Source: Deltaproteobacteria bacterium
GTDB lineage: Bacteria; Desulfobacterota; Desulfobacteria; Desulfobacterales; SpSt-501
Direction: 5' to 3'
Length of the DNA stretch: 64,000 nt
Assembly (NCBI GenBank): GCA_016219005.1
Contig: JACRCN010000085.1
Span: 1-64,000 of the forward strand
The notes beneath the pieces were generated by a model. That model had not been told where the DNA came from and did not search any database. It saw only the letters and a list, made by a program, of their open reading frames with translations. This document shows, piece by piece, positions 33,140-42,785 of the stretch. Both the position numbers and the translations under genes were made by a program. The first letter of the stretch is position 1. Each line of letters starts with the position of its first letter.

Positions 33140-34438
33140 ATGTCGTCCTTGTTGGTAATCTTAATTGTTTTGGTCTGCTTGCTTTTAGTCGGCGCCCCGG
33201 TAATGTTCGCTGTGGGATTCGCCGGATTCATTTATTTTATCATCGCGCCGGACATGTGGAGTTCTGTCGGAATATACGCTCATAAGTTTTTTACCGGCAT
33301 GGACAGCTTCGTCTTCCTGTGTATTCCTTTGTTTATGCTGGCTGGGGATCTCATGAGCCAGAGCGGAATGATGAACGATATTGTCAGATTCGCCCAATTG
33401 CTGGTGGGAAGGTTCCGCGGGGGCCTTGCCTACGTAAATGTGGTTAATAGCATGATTTTTGGCGGTATCTCCGGGTCGGCTATGGCGGATATTTCCGGAA
33501 TAGGCAGGATAGAAATCGAGATGATGAAAAAGGCGGGTTACACACCGGAATTCAGTGCTGCACTGACTGCCGTGTCCGCAGTCCAAGGCCCCATCATCCC
33601 CCCAAGTATTCCGATGGTTATTTTTGCCAGTGTGACCAATGTCTCGGTTGGCGCGTTGTTTTTCGGGGGCGCCCTTCCCGGAGTGCTGATAGGCGCGTCC
33701 CAAATGGTTGTTATAGCAATGATGGCCAAAAGGCGCGCTTTTCCGAAAAGTGATGAAAGGTATACTTTTAAGGAAGCAATCCAGATTTTTCTGTCAGCCT
33801 TTTGGTCTTTGCTTATGCCGATCATAGTCCTTGGCGGAATCCTGCTTGGGGCCTTTACAGCTACCGAAGCTGCCGCGATGGCTGCCGGGTATGCATTAAT
33901 CATTTCCTATCTTGTTTACAAAAAAATGTCGTTGGCGAGTTTTTACCAGTGCTTGATGAATTCACTTAAAACAACTGCATCCATATATTTGATAGTGGCT
34001 TTTTCCGTTGTTCTTGGCTGGATATTTGCTGTAGAAGGGGTGCCTCAATTGCTCGGAGACTGGGTGAAAGATTGGAACCTCTCTCCCAACATGGTCCTGT
34101 TAATGATCAATATTTTCCTTCTCATAAACGGCTGCTTCATGTCCGATTCCGTCACGCTTATTCTTTTCGCTCCGATACTTACTCCATTGGTGACGCAATT
34201 GGGCATACACCCAATTCATTTTGGTGTGGTCATGGTCGTAAATGTCATGCTCGGCCTGATAACCCCCCCTTACGGATTTGCTTTTTACTTGGCCGCCAGC
34301 ATAAGCAATACAAAACTTCGAAGCCTGGTTATAGAGGCAGTGCCGTTTATTATTGCAGCAATTGCAGTTCTGTTTCTTATTACATATGTTCCTCAGTTCG
34401 TGCTATTTGTACCGACAATGCTGGGGTTAGTGAAATAG
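33140..34438 (+). CDS. dctM: TRAP transporter large permease (DctM)
   Basis: A 432-residue membrane protein with about 12 helices, the ion-coupled channel of the TRAP system. Marks include FTGMDSFVFLCIPLFMLAGD, IFGGISGSAMADISGIG, VQGPIIPPSIPMVIF and GLITPPYGFAFYLAASIS. It follows dctQ by 33 nt. Confidence 0.93.
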   Translation: MSSLLVILIVLVCLLLVGAPVMFAVGFAGFIYFIIAPDMWSSVGIYAHKFFTGMDSFVFLCIPLFMLAGDLMSQSGMMNDIVRFAQLLVGRFRGGLAYVNVVNSMIFGGISGSAMADISGIGRIEIEMMKKAGYTPEFSAALTAVSAVQGPIIPPSIPMVIFASVTNVSVGALFFGGALPGVLIGASQMVVIAMMAKRRAFPKSDERYTFKEAIQIFLSAFWSLLMPIIVLGGILLGAFTATEAAAMAAGYALIISYLVYKKMSLASFYQCLMNSLKTTASIYLIVAFSVVLGWIFAVEGVPQLLGDWVKDWNLSPNMVLLMINIFLLINGCFMSDSVTLILFAPILTPLVTQLGIHPIHFGVVMVVNVMLGLITPPYGFAFYLAASISNTKLRSLVIEAVPFIIAAIAVLFLITYVPQFVLFVPTMLGLVK

Positions 34439-34558
34439 GGTACATTGATACCAATTTAATTTTTGCTGAAATTGCACCATCGGCTGATCGCGCGCACATA
34501 ATCAGCAGGAGAGGGTACTTAAATCAGTAAGCCTAATATTATGAAGGGGGGCAAACTA

Positions 34559-35308
34559 ATGTCAAAAGAAATGGAGACCCAGCAACTTTCCGATAATTCA
34601 GTTGTGAATCTTAAACAATTCAAAGTGCTGAGCTTCGATGTAGTGGGAACGTTGATCGATTTCGAGCGCGGGATGCTAAATTACTTGCGAGGAAGCGTGC
34701 CCGGTGCTTCGGTTACGGACGAGGCTTTTCTTGAGGCGTACAGACAATCGCGCACCAGCGATGCTGCCGGCCCGTACCCCGACGATTTGGTGCGTGCATG
34801 GGGCGATGTGGCCAAAGCGACCGGCCTGCCAGACACACAGGAATTGGCTGAAGGCTTTCGAAAATCGGTCTCGGAATGGCCGGCGTTCGCAGACTCGGTG
34901 GAGTCCTTGATGCGTCTGCGAAGGCGCTACAAACTGGTGGGAATGACAAATACAAGGCGCTGGGCGGTAAAGTACTTCGAGCGTACGCTGGGTCAACCCT
35001 TTGATGACATGGTCACAGCAGACGAAGCGCTTTGCGAAAAACCAGATCCGCAGTTCTTTGCCTACACGCGGGGACGTCTGAGCACGCGCGGCTTCACGCT
35101 AAACGATACGCTCCACGTGGCACAGAGCCAGTTCCATGATATCGGAGTGGCACGCCGTCTGGGCTATAAAGTATGCTGGATCGAGCGGAGGCAGGGTCAA
35201 GCAGGTTTTGGCGCTACTAAAGCAGTTTCACAGTTGACCAAGCCAGACTATCATTTCCGCACACTTGAGAGCCTATCTGATGCAGTGGATGCTGCTTTCG
35301 CAGGCTGA
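34559..35308 (+). CDS. HAD-superfamily hydrolase, haloacid-dehalogenase-like (type II)
   Basis: A 249-residue HAD protein. Motif I reads LSFDVVGTLID, which keeps the nucleophile Asp but lacks the second Asp of phosphatases, as in 2-haloacid dehalogenases. Motif II is MTNTRR, motif III is CEKPDPQFF, and motif IV lies in HVAQSQFHDIGVARRLG. It could hydrolyse a 2-haloacid or a small activated acid. The start at 34559 has AAGGGGGG 8 nt upstream and is preferred to the ATG at 34541. A terminator follows at 35435. Confidence 0.8.
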   Translation: MSKEMETQQLSDNSVVNLKQFKVLSFDVVGTLIDFERGMLNYLRGSVPGASVTDEAFLEAYRQSRTSDAAGPYPDDLVRAWGDVAKATGLPDTQELAEGFRKSVSEWPAFADSVESLMRLRRRYKLVGMTNTRRWAVKYFERTLGQPFDDMVTADEALCEKPDPQFFAYTRGRLSTRGFTLNDTLHVAQSQFHDIGVARRLGYKVCWIERRQGQAGFGATKAVSQLTKPDYHFRTLESLSDAVDAAFAG

Positions 35309-35434
35309 GTCCACCGTCTCACCCATTCGCACTGTTGAAAAAAATCGGTGGGAGATACCACGCGCAAGAAGGGCAGAGCTACCCCACTATCCAGGCATTG
35401 AAATCGACTGTAATTGATGGTCCTGATATGAACT

Positions 35435-35470
35435 CCCCTCCTCCTTGAACCTTTGGGAAGAGGGGTTTTA
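35435..35470 (+). terminator. Terminator-like hairpin between HAD and oxidase genes
   Basis: CCCCTC (35435-35440) pairs with GAGGGG (35460-35465), with TCC/GGGA as a possible inner stem, followed by TTTTA. It lies only about 30 nt before the next start codon, so it either ends the TRAP operon with partial read-through or acts as an attenuator for the oxidase. Confidence 0.6.
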
Positions 35471-35499
35471 GCATAGGCAATTAGCTATTGGTGGCTGAA

Positions 35500-38343
35500 A
35501 TGATAAATGACAAATATGACAAGCTTTTCCGGCGGCTAAAGCATACCATGGGAGAATCTTGCATAGTAACCGACAAAGCTCGCCTTTTTGCCTATGGTAC
35601 CAGCGCTGGTTTTTATAGTGCAGCTCCACGTTTGGTAGTTCAGGTGAATTCTGAAAATGATATCAGGGAAGTCATGGCTGCCTGTAAGCAGTACGATATT
35701 TCCCTCACCTTCAGAGGAAGTGGCACCAGCGTATCCGGTCAGAGCCTTTCGGATTCAGTTCTCGTTCTAATTCAAGATGGTTGGAAAAAATGTGAGGTTA
35801 CGAACGATGGAGAGAGCATTTCCCTTGGAGTGCAAACAACCGGAGGAGAAGCAAACGATGCGCTTCGTCCCTTCGGAAGAAAGATCGGACCGGATCCAGC
35901 CTCTATTAAAATAGCCACTATCGCAGGTATTGTTTCCAACAATTCATCCGGGCCAACATGCGGAACCGCTCTCAATGCCTGGACCACCATTGAGGGAATA
36001 CGAATACTGCTTGCCGATGGAACTGTTTTGGACACAAGGGATGAAACGAGCAGGCAGAGGTTTCTTAATACCCATGCGATTTTTGTTGAAAAACTCCTCG
36101 AGCTTGCCTGCAAGGCAAAAGAAAACTCAGAGGTCAGACAAAGAATTTTGAAAAAATACAGTATCAAAAATACCATCGGATATAGTGTCAATTCACTGGT
36201 TTCCTACGATGATCCATTCGACATCATTATGCATCTTATGGTCGGGTCTGAGGGGACCTTGGCATTCATATCAGAAGTTACCCTGAAAACCGTTGAAGAT
36301 CTTCCGGAAAAAGCAACTTCACTTATGGCCTTTGAGAATGCAGAGATAGCCTGTGAAGCCCTTCTAATTCTGAAGCAACATCGGGTGGCTGCTGCGGAAT
36401 TCATGGACCGGCGCACTATTGCCGCCATAGAAGACCTCTCGGGAATACCACCTTTTCTTAGGGAGTTAGGCCCCAATGCGGTGACGCTTCTGGTTGAAAC
36501 GCGCGCACAAACCCGAGAACAATTGCAGCTACAAACGCAGGCTATAATTCAAGCTTTGGATCAGCTTCCGAAGCCGGTTCCAATTTCCTTCTGTTTTGAG
36601 GTGGCGGAGTGCAACCGGCTTTGGGAAATTCGTGGAGGATTTGATGCCATAATCAAAGCCAAGGGTGCCCCAGGCACAGTAATGGTTGGGGAGGATGTTG
36701 CTATTCCCATCGAAATGTTGGGATCTGCACTTAAGGATTTCCGACAATTATTCGAGCGATGGGGCTACGACGAAGCCATAATTATGGGGCATGCATTGTC
36801 TGGGAACTGCCATTTTACTCTTCTACAGGATTTCAATTCTCCAGAAAACGTGGAGCGCTTCAAAGGATTTGTAGAGGATTTGGTCAATATTGTGGTTGAA
36901 AAATACGATGGTTCGCTCAAAGCCGAGCATGGCACCGGGCGATGCATGGCCCCTTTTGTTGAAAAGGAATGGGGAAAGGCGATTTTTTCAATAATGAAGG
37001 AAATTAAATCACTCTTCGACCCTGCTGGAATACTTAATCGAGGAGTGATTTTTACTGAAAATCTAAATGCACATATAAGCTATCTTAAACGGTATGCATT
37101 TGTTGACCCAATCGTAGACGCATGCGTCGAGTGCGGGTATTGCGAAAGAGAGTGCGTATCTCATGGACTTACATTATCCGCTCGACAGCGTGTCGCTCTC
37201 ATCAGATACGTTGCATGGCTGAGGAAGAGCGGTGAAGATCAGAATCTTCTAACAAACCTTGAGAAAAATCTTTCATACCTTTTGGTTGACACCTGTGCCG
37301 CATGCGGGCGGTGTGCAGCTATGTGTCCTAGCGGGATCAGTATAGGCAATTATGTCAAAAAACTCCGTGCAGGTAAACTGCGACCTGCTTCCAAATATAT
37401 CGGAAACCAGTTGGCGGACCGGATAGGCGCAATAACATCTATTGCCCGAAGTAGCCTGGCAATTGTCGCGAAATTCAAAGTGCTGAATAATTACATGCGA
37501 ACCCGGATTAAATATCTGCGAAATTTCCATGGGACAAAATCGTTCAGGCTGTTCTCCAAGCTGCCATTACCGGGAAAATGTTTGTCATTTGACAATGACC
37601 CGTTATCGAGCATTGATAAGGGCGAGGTGGTTTATTTCCCCTCTTGTATCAACCGAATTATGGGGGCCAGCACCAAAACTCCTAACCAGGAGGACATAAT
37701 CCAAATAGTCCATAGATTGTGCAATAGGGCCGGCTATAAGGTTCGGTATTGTGATAGTACCGAAAGCCTCTGTTGTGGCCTCGCCTTCGCATCCAAGGGG
37801 CATAAGGATGCAGCACAAAAATGTGAAGAGAGACTGGCCGACGCGCTGCTGAAGATTTCCGGCGGCGGGAAAATTCCTATTCTTTGCGAAATGAGCTCCT
37901 GCCTTCTCCACATGAAGGAAACACTGCCTAAGCTTTTAAGGCTTTATGAACCTGTTGAATTTGCGATGAGTTATCTGGTTCCTCATCTTAATTTCAAAAA
38001 ATCGTCCGAAACAATTGTTGTTCATCCGGTTTGCAGCACAAAGAACATGGGATTGCAAAACATGCTTGTGGAACTAGCTGCAATGTGCGCGGAGAAGGTG
38101 GTGTGTACCAAAACCAGCTGCTGTGGCTTCGCGGGAGACAAAGGGTTCACCCACCCGGAACTTAACCGCCATGGGTTAAGACATCTTGCTGAACAATTGC
38201 CAATTGATGCGAAGCGTGGGTTTTCCACAAACAGAACTTGTGAAATCGGACTTTCTGAGGAGAGTGGTATTCCATTTACGTCGATCCTCTACCTTGTGGA
38301 GGAGCGCACCCGGAGTGAGTGCTCAATCTTCAGGGCCGGGTGA
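35500..38343 (+). CDS. FAD-linked oxidase fused to Fe-S/CCG module (D-2-hydroxyacid dehydrogenase type)
   Basis: A 947-residue fusion. The N-terminal FAD-binding type-4 domain (about 15-230, with GSGTSVSGQSL) and FAD-oxidase C domain (about 260-520, with GHALSGNCHF and KAEHGTGRCMAPF) resemble GlcD and D-lactate dehydrogenase. Two 4Fe-4S motifs follow (CVECGYCEREC; CAACGRCAAMCPSG), then two CCG domains (ESLCCGLAFASKGH; KTSCCGFAGDKGF). Such proteins oxidise a D-2-hydroxyacid and pass electrons to quinone or another carrier. The likely substrate is the acid imported by the TRAP system. The ATG at 35500 is preferred to the TTG at 35488. Confidence 0.9.
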   Translation: MINDKYDKLFRRLKHTMGESCIVTDKARLFAYGTSAGFYSAAPRLVVQVNSENDIREVMAACKQYDISLTFRGSGTSVSGQSLSDSVLVLIQDGWKKCEVTNDGESISLGVQTTGGEANDALRPFGRKIGPDPASIKIATIAGIVSNNSSGPTCGTALNAWTTIEGIRILLADGTVLDTRDETSRQRFLNTHAIFVEKLLELACKAKENSEVRQRILKKYSIKNTIGYSVNSLVSYDDPFDIIMHLMVGSEGTLAFISEVTLKTVEDLPEKATSLMAFENAEIACEALLILKQHRVAAAEFMDRRTIAAIEDLSGIPPFLRELGPNAVTLLVETRAQTREQLQLQTQAIIQALDQLPKPVPISFCFEVAECNRLWEIRGGFDAIIKAKGAPGTVMVGEDVAIPIEMLGSALKDFRQLFERWGYDEAIIMGHALSGNCHFTLLQDFNSPENVERFKGFVEDLVNIVVEKYDGSLKAEHGTGRCMAPFVEKEWGKAIFSIMKEIKSLFDPAGILNRGVIFTENLNAHISYLKRYAFVDPIVDACVECGYCERECVSHGLTLSARQRVALIRYVAWLRKSGEDQNLLTNLEKNLSYLLVDTCAACGRCAAMCPSGISIGNYVKKLRAGKLRPASKYIGNQLADRIGAITSIARSSLAIVAKFKVLNNYMRTRIKYLRNFHGTKSFRLFSKLPLPGKCLSFDNDPLSSIDKGEVVYFPSCINRIMGASTKTPNQEDIIQIVHRLCNRAGYKVRYCDSTESLCCGLAFASKGHKDAAQKCEERLADALLKISGGGKIPILCEMSSCLLHMKETLPKLLRLYEPVEFAMSYLVPHLNFKKSSETIVVHPVCSTKNMGLQNMLVELAAMCAEKVVCTKTSCCGFAGDKGFTHPELNRHGLRHLAEQLPIDAKRGFSTNRTCEIGLSEESGIPFTSILYLVEERTRSECSIFRAG

Positions 38344-38466
38344 ACGACCGCGGCTTTATTTTATTGTATTCAAATGGCGCGCACCTGCGAAATCGGCAGA
38401 TAGCGGCAGTCTATTTTCTATCCCCGCCTGGGGACATCTGCCATACGAAAGAATAGGGAGAAACTC

Positions 38467-39342
38467 ATGTTTAAGGGTGCGCTGGCGGCAATTGTAACAC
38501 CATTTAAAGAAGGCCGGGTAGATGAAGAGACATTTCGAGAATTAATAGAATTTCAGATTGCCAACGGTAGCGATGGGGTTGTTCCCTGTGGAACGACCGG
38601 CGAATCCGCAACGTTAAGCTATTCAGAGCACGAACGTATAATCGAAATCGCTGTGGAGCAAGTCAATAACCGCGTTTCCGTTATTGCAGGAACAGGCTCC
38701 AACAACACGGAAGAAGCCATTCGCCTGACAAAACACGCCAAAACTGCTGGTGCAGACGGTGCTCTCCTGATCAGCCCTTACTATAATAAACCAACTCAAG
38801 AGGGTCTCTATCAGCACTACGAAAAAGTGGCAAAGTCAGTGGATCTCCCCTTGGTGATCTACAATGTCCCGGGCCGGACCGCTGTCAATATCGACCCCGA
38901 TACGCTTGCCAGACTTGCGGAAATCGAAACTATCGTGGCCGTAAAGGAAGCATCCGGCAGCATGAAACAGATTACGGACATTATCGCGCGCTGCGGGGAA
39001 GACCTGGCTGTGCTGTCGGGTGAAGATTTTCTTACGCTTCCGGTGCTGTGCGTCGGGGGTAAGGGAGTTATTTCCGTAGTCTCCAATATCGCGCCGCGAG
39101 ATATGTCCAATCTGTGTAAGTTCTTCTTTGAAGGGAGATTCGAGGAAGCACGGAAGCTCTATTATCGGCTGCTGCCCATTTGCCATGCGGTCTTTTTCGA
39201 AACAAATCCGACGCCGGTAAAGACCGCCCTGGCAATGATGAAAAAGATCGATAGCGACGAGGTGCGTCTGCCGTTGTCACCTATGCTGGGGGCGAACCGC
39301 GAAAAGCTAAGGCAAGAGCTGCAAGCATATGGCCTACTGTAG
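38467..39342 (+). CDS. dapA: 4-hydroxy-tetrahydrodipicolinate synthase
   Basis: A 291-residue DapA with all key features: GTTGESATL (Thr pair), YYNKPTQEGLYQHY, the catalytic Tyr in IYNVPGRTAVN, and the Schiff-base Lys in VAVKEASG. It condenses pyruvate with aspartate semialdehyde in lysine and diaminopimelate synthesis. GGGAG precedes the start. It may be the housekeeping dapA, but its place after a catabolic operon and a second DapA-like gene leaves open a catabolic role. Confidence 0.88.
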   Translation: MFKGALAAIVTPFKEGRVDEETFRELIEFQIANGSDGVVPCGTTGESATLSYSEHERIIEIAVEQVNNRVSVIAGTGSNNTEEAIRLTKHAKTAGADGALLISPYYNKPTQEGLYQHYEKVAKSVDLPLVIYNVPGRTAVNIDPDTLARLAEIETIVAVKEASGSMKQITDIIARCGEDLAVLSGEDFLTLPVLCVGGKGVISVVSNIAPRDMSNLCKFFFEGRFEEARKLYYRLLPICHAVFFETNPTPVKTALAMMKKIDSDEVRLPLSPMLGANREKLRQELQAYGLL

Positions 39343-39650
39343 AGTTCGGTTGATGATGTTCCGGTTTGCCAGCCAGAATTCAACGTTCGTGCCTGCAATT
39401 GTCAAGGTGAATGAAATCGAAGCTATTTTGTAGTTGCAACCGGCTTAGCGCGCCATATATCGGCGATATATGAACTCGGAAAATGTCTCGCCAGGTTGGT
39501 ATCGGCTGACCCGGTTTATTTGCCGGCATGCAGGGGATTCGGCTTTCGAAAGCACGCGGTTTGCAGGGCGGGAAATCTATGCTCGCCGAACGATTACAGA
39601 TCGAAACATGTGGTTTTTACCTGGAGCTTTGAGCCATCGATTCTGGGCGG
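39343..39650. other. Gap between convergent dapA and receiver gene
   Basis: About 308 bp with no gene. It contains a perfect palindrome CATATATC-GGC-GATATATG at 39454-39472 of unknown meaning. I see no clear terminator for either flanking gene. Confidence 0.5.
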
Positions 39651-40100
39651 TTATAGCCTGGAAATGCTTTGGGCGAGGGATGGGTCCCGTAGCAGCTTTT
39701 TGGCGAAGTTCAGATACTTGGACGTGATGGCGCGCACGGCGAGTTGCAGCGCGTAAGGCTTGACGGGCTTTTCCAGAAGGTAGGCCACGTTCGACGCCAG
39801 GCACATGTTCACCACGTCTTCGCTGGCCTTGCCGCTGATCATGATGGCATCCTCATGCACCGATGGAAATTTTTTTTCGATCGAGTCGAGGAAGAAAAAC
39901 CCGCTCATGCCCTTCAGGAAAACGTCAACCACGAAGATGGCCACCCCGGTGTCGCGTTTCAGGCAGTCGTCGATGGCTTTTTCCGCTTTCGAGAAGCAGA
40001 CCACATCGCCCCAGCTGTAAAAGGTTTCGATCAGCTCCTTGAGCACCTGGCTGATGCCCGGGTCATCGTCGAGAACAATCACATCCAGGCCGTCCGACAT
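39651..40100 (-). CDS. Receiver-domain response regulator
   Basis: A 149-residue receiver domain: IVLDDDPG acidic pair, phospho-acceptor Asp in FVVDVFLKGMSG, Ser in MISGKAS, and Lys in LLEKPVKP. The start at 40100 is set by GGGGAGG 7 nt upstream. It follows the NtrC-type regulator by 26 nt on the same strand, so the two form an operon and may answer to the same kinase. A short C-terminal helical tail (about 125-149) follows the receiver fold. Confidence 0.85.
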   Translation of the reverse strand: MSDGLDVIVLDDDPGISQVLKELIETFYSWGDVVCFSKAEKAIDDCLKRDTGVAIFVVDVFLKGMSGFFFLDSIEKKFPSVHEDAIMISGKASEDVVNMCLASNVAYLLEKPVKPYALQLAVRAITSKYLNFAKKLLRDPSLAQSISRL

Positions 40101-40126
40101 TGTCTTGCCTCCCCGCTTACCGCGTG

Positions 40127-41527
40127 TCAATTCAGATCGTATTTTTTATCGATGAGATTGTACTTCTCCAGCTTCCGGTAGATCGTTGATGGGTTGATGC
40201 CGAGAATCTTGGCCGCTTTGGGGCGGTTGCCTCGCGTCACCTCCAGGACCCGCTCGATGTGGTGCCGCTCGAGTTCTTCCAGCGTAAGCAGCTCCACGTT
40301 CCGGCGGCGTTCGGGTCCCTCGTAAGGCAGCAGCATGCGCGCCGCCGCGAGGGAGAGTTGCTTTCCTTTTTCGAGCAGCGCTGCGGACGCGATCATGTTT
40401 TCGAGCTCGCGCACGTTGCCCGGGAACTCGTAGCCGAGTAGGCGCTCTGCCAAATCCGGGGCGATGTCGATGATTTTTTTGCGGTTGGACTTCGAATGTA
40501 TCCTCAGAAAATGCCGGGCCAGCGGCAGGATGTCCCGTTTGCGGTCCCGCAAGGGCGGGATTTTGATGTTGTACATGTTGATGCGGTAGAACAAGTCGGC
40601 GCGAAAGCGTCCGTTGAGGATCTCTTCGCCGATGTCGCGGTTGGTGGCGGCGATGATGCGCACGTCCACGCTGCGTATTTCGGTGCTTCCCAGCCGGTAG
40701 AACTCGCGTTCCTCGATGACGCGCAGCAGCTTGGCCTGCAGCGCGGGGTCCAACTCCGTGATTTCGTCCAGGAACAGCGTCCCGCCGCTGGCGGCTTCGA
40801 AGAAACCGCGGCGGTCGGTGCCCGCATCGGTGTAAGCCCCCTTGGCGTGCCCGAAGAACTCGTCTTCGAAGATGGTTTTGCTGAAGGATGCCATGTTGAC
40901 GGCGCAAAACGGCGCTACGGACCGGTGGCTGAGCCGATGGATCACCCGGGCCAGCATTTCCTTGCCGGTGCCGGACTCCCCGTTGATGACGACACTGTAG
41001 TCGGTGCCGGCGACCGCCTCCACCTGATGAAAGATAAGGGCCATGGCCTCGTCGGCGGCGATGATGGAAGCAAACGCCTCCGGGTGCTTCAAATTCGCGA
41101 ACAGCTTGGTGTGTCCCAGGCGGGCCAGCTCGTCGCGGAAGCGGTGCTTTTCGAGGTTGCCCTGCACCAGGGCCACGAGCCTGTCGCTGTTGAGCGGCTT
41201 GACCAGATAGTCGCTGGCGCCGGAACTCATGGCTTTCACCGCCGTGGAAACGTCGTCGATGGCGCTGACGATGAAACAGTCGACATCGGGAAATTCGTCC
41301 TGGATCTGCTGCAAGACCTCCATCCCGCCCAGATGCGGCATTATGAGGTCCAGAAGGACGATCTGAAATCGGGCGGTGCGGAGCAGATCGAGCACCCGCC
41401 GGCTGTCGGAGAGCAGGGCCGGATCAGGCAGACCCGCACTGATCAGGGTGGCCCGGATGCTGAGCAGGAGCCCCTCATCGTCGTCCACGACCAGTATGGG
41501 TGTATTTTGGGCTGGGATGGATTCCAT
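40127..41527 (-). CDS. NtrC-family sigma-54 response regulator
   Basis: A 466-residue regulator with receiver (about 8-125; Asp in VLLDLIMPHLGG), AAA+ (about 150-390; Walker A GESGTGKE, LFLDEITELD) and Fis-type HTH (RPKAAKILGINPSTIYRKLE). The sigma-54 contact loop reads GAYTDA rather than GAFTGA, a variant also seen in functional members. Its targets are not obvious. With nearby ExeA-like ATPases and a PEP-CTERM gene it could be a PrsR-like regulator, but no -24/-12 site was found at the PEP-CTERM gene. Confidence 0.92.
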   Translation of the reverse strand: MESIPAQNTPILVVDDDEGLLLSIRATLISAGLPDPALLSDSRRVLDLLRTARFQIVLLDLIMPHLGGMEVLQQIQDEFPDVDCFIVSAIDDVSTAVKAMSSGASDYLVKPLNSDRLVALVQGNLEKHRFRDELARLGHTKLFANLKHPEAFASIIAADEAMALIFHQVEAVAGTDYSVVINGESGTGKEMLARVIHRLSHRSVAPFCAVNMASFSKTIFEDEFFGHAKGAYTDAGTDRRGFFEAASGGTLFLDEITELDPALQAKLLRVIEEREFYRLGSTEIRSVDVRIIAATNRDIGEEILNGRFRADLFYRINMYNIKIPPLRDRKRDILPLARHFLRIHSKSNRKKIIDIAPDLAERLLGYEFPGNVRELENMIASAALLEKGKQLSLAAARMLLPYEGPERRRNVELLTLEELERHHIERVLEVTRGNRPKAAKILGINPSTIYRKLEKYNLIDKKYDLN

Positions 41528-41782
41528 AGGAGCGAAGACGAAAAATCACCTCGTCGGGAACGTCGGCCGGACCGCATGGCCTTCGGACCGAATTGGGTGC
41601 CGGTCCGGAGAATCGACGCACCTTAAAGTGAACCCGGCGCTTTTCTGCTATCTTAAATCTAAACCGGAAAACAGTCAAGCATCGGCGCCGGTAAGACCAT
41701 TGAATAGTAATCTGTTATCATGATAGTGCAAAAAATTTTATCTGCGGTGGATCAGGCGGGCGCCGTCTTTTCGGAAGCGGTG

Positions 41783-42661
41783 TCAGGCGAGCAAACGGTC
41801 GATGGTTTGCTCGACGCTCTCCTGCCATGGCTTGAGGTTGATGCCGAAGCCGGCCTGGATGCGGCTGCAATCCAGCGCTGAAAATACCGGCCGGCAGGCG
41901 GCGGTGGGATATTCCCGGGTGGCAATCGGCACCACGCGGTAGGTCTCAATGTGTCGCCGTGCCGTCAGCGTCTGGAGGATGTGGCGGGCGAACCCGAACC
42001 AGGACGTGATGCCCCGGCCGCAGTAATGGTAGGTCCCCCAGGGGATCTCGTCGCCGGAGCGCAGCCGGCCCGCGATCGACAGGAGGGCTTCGGCGAAGTC
42101 TGCCGCGCAGGTGGGGGAGCCGACCTGGTCGTCGACGATGCGCAGCTCTCTTCCCTCCGCGGCCAGCCGCAGGATTGTCCGGACGAAATTGCTGCCATAC
42201 GGGCTGTAGAGCCATGCGGTGCGGACGATGAGGTGCTCTCGCAGCGTGCCGCGTACCGCCGCTTCGCCCTCGGCCTTGCTGCGGCCGTAAACGCCCAGCG
42301 GAGCAACGGGGTCATCCTCGACATAGGGGGTTTGCTTGCGCCCGTCGAACACGTAGTCGGTCGACACCTGGACGAGCGGGATGCCCGCCCGGTGGCAGAG
42401 ACGGGCGAGGTGCGCCGGAGCCGCGGCGTTCACGGCGAACGCCAGATCGCTTTCGGTCTCGGCCCGGTCCACCAGGGTGTAGGCGGCGGCGTTGATGACC
42501 GCCGCCGGCCGAACCGCGGCGAAGACCTCCTCGACCCGGGCGTGATTCGTCAGGTCCATCTCCGCCAGAAGCGGGGCGGTGACGACAACGCCGCATGCGG
42601 GCGCCTGCCGGACCAGTTCGGTTCCCAGTTGGCCCTCGGCACCGGTGACCAGGATGTTCAT
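41783..42661 (-). CDS. rfbD: dTDP-4-dehydrorhamnose reductase
   Basis: A 292-residue extended short-chain dehydrogenase. The Rossmann motif is TGAEGQLGTELV, followed by INAAAYTLVDRAE, STDYVFDG and the catalytic YGRSK. RfbD makes dTDP-L-rhamnose for cell-surface polysaccharide. No rfbA, B or C is adjacent, so the gene is a singleton. Confidence 0.9.
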   Translation of the reverse strand: MNILVTGAEGQLGTELVRQAPACGVVVTAPLLAEMDLTNHARVEEVFAAVRPAAVINAAAYTLVDRAETESDLAFAVNAAAPAHLARLCHRAGIPLVQVSTDYVFDGRKQTPYVEDDPVAPLGVYGRSKAEGEAAVRGTLREHLIVRTAWLYSPYGSNFVRTILRLAAEGRELRIVDDQVGSPTCAADFAEALLSIAGRLRSGDEIPWGTYHYCGRGITSWFGFARHILQTLTARRHIETYRVVPIATREYPTAACRPVFSALDCSRIQAGFGINLKPWQESVEQTIDRLLA

Positions 42662-42785
42662 GATCGGATCTCGCTTTCTTTATACGGGAGGTGAAGCCGG
42701 ACGGAAATAACCTCTCCGCCTCAAGCTGCCGGTCCCACGCTTTCAGTCGTGGCGCTTTTGCGTTCAGCGGTCCATGTCGAGCGCA

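Noticed and set aside
40127-41527. GAYTDA instead of GAFTGA as evidence of a dead sigma-54 activator
   Set aside because: Such variants occur in working NtrC-family proteins, and the other AAA+ motifs and HTH are intact.
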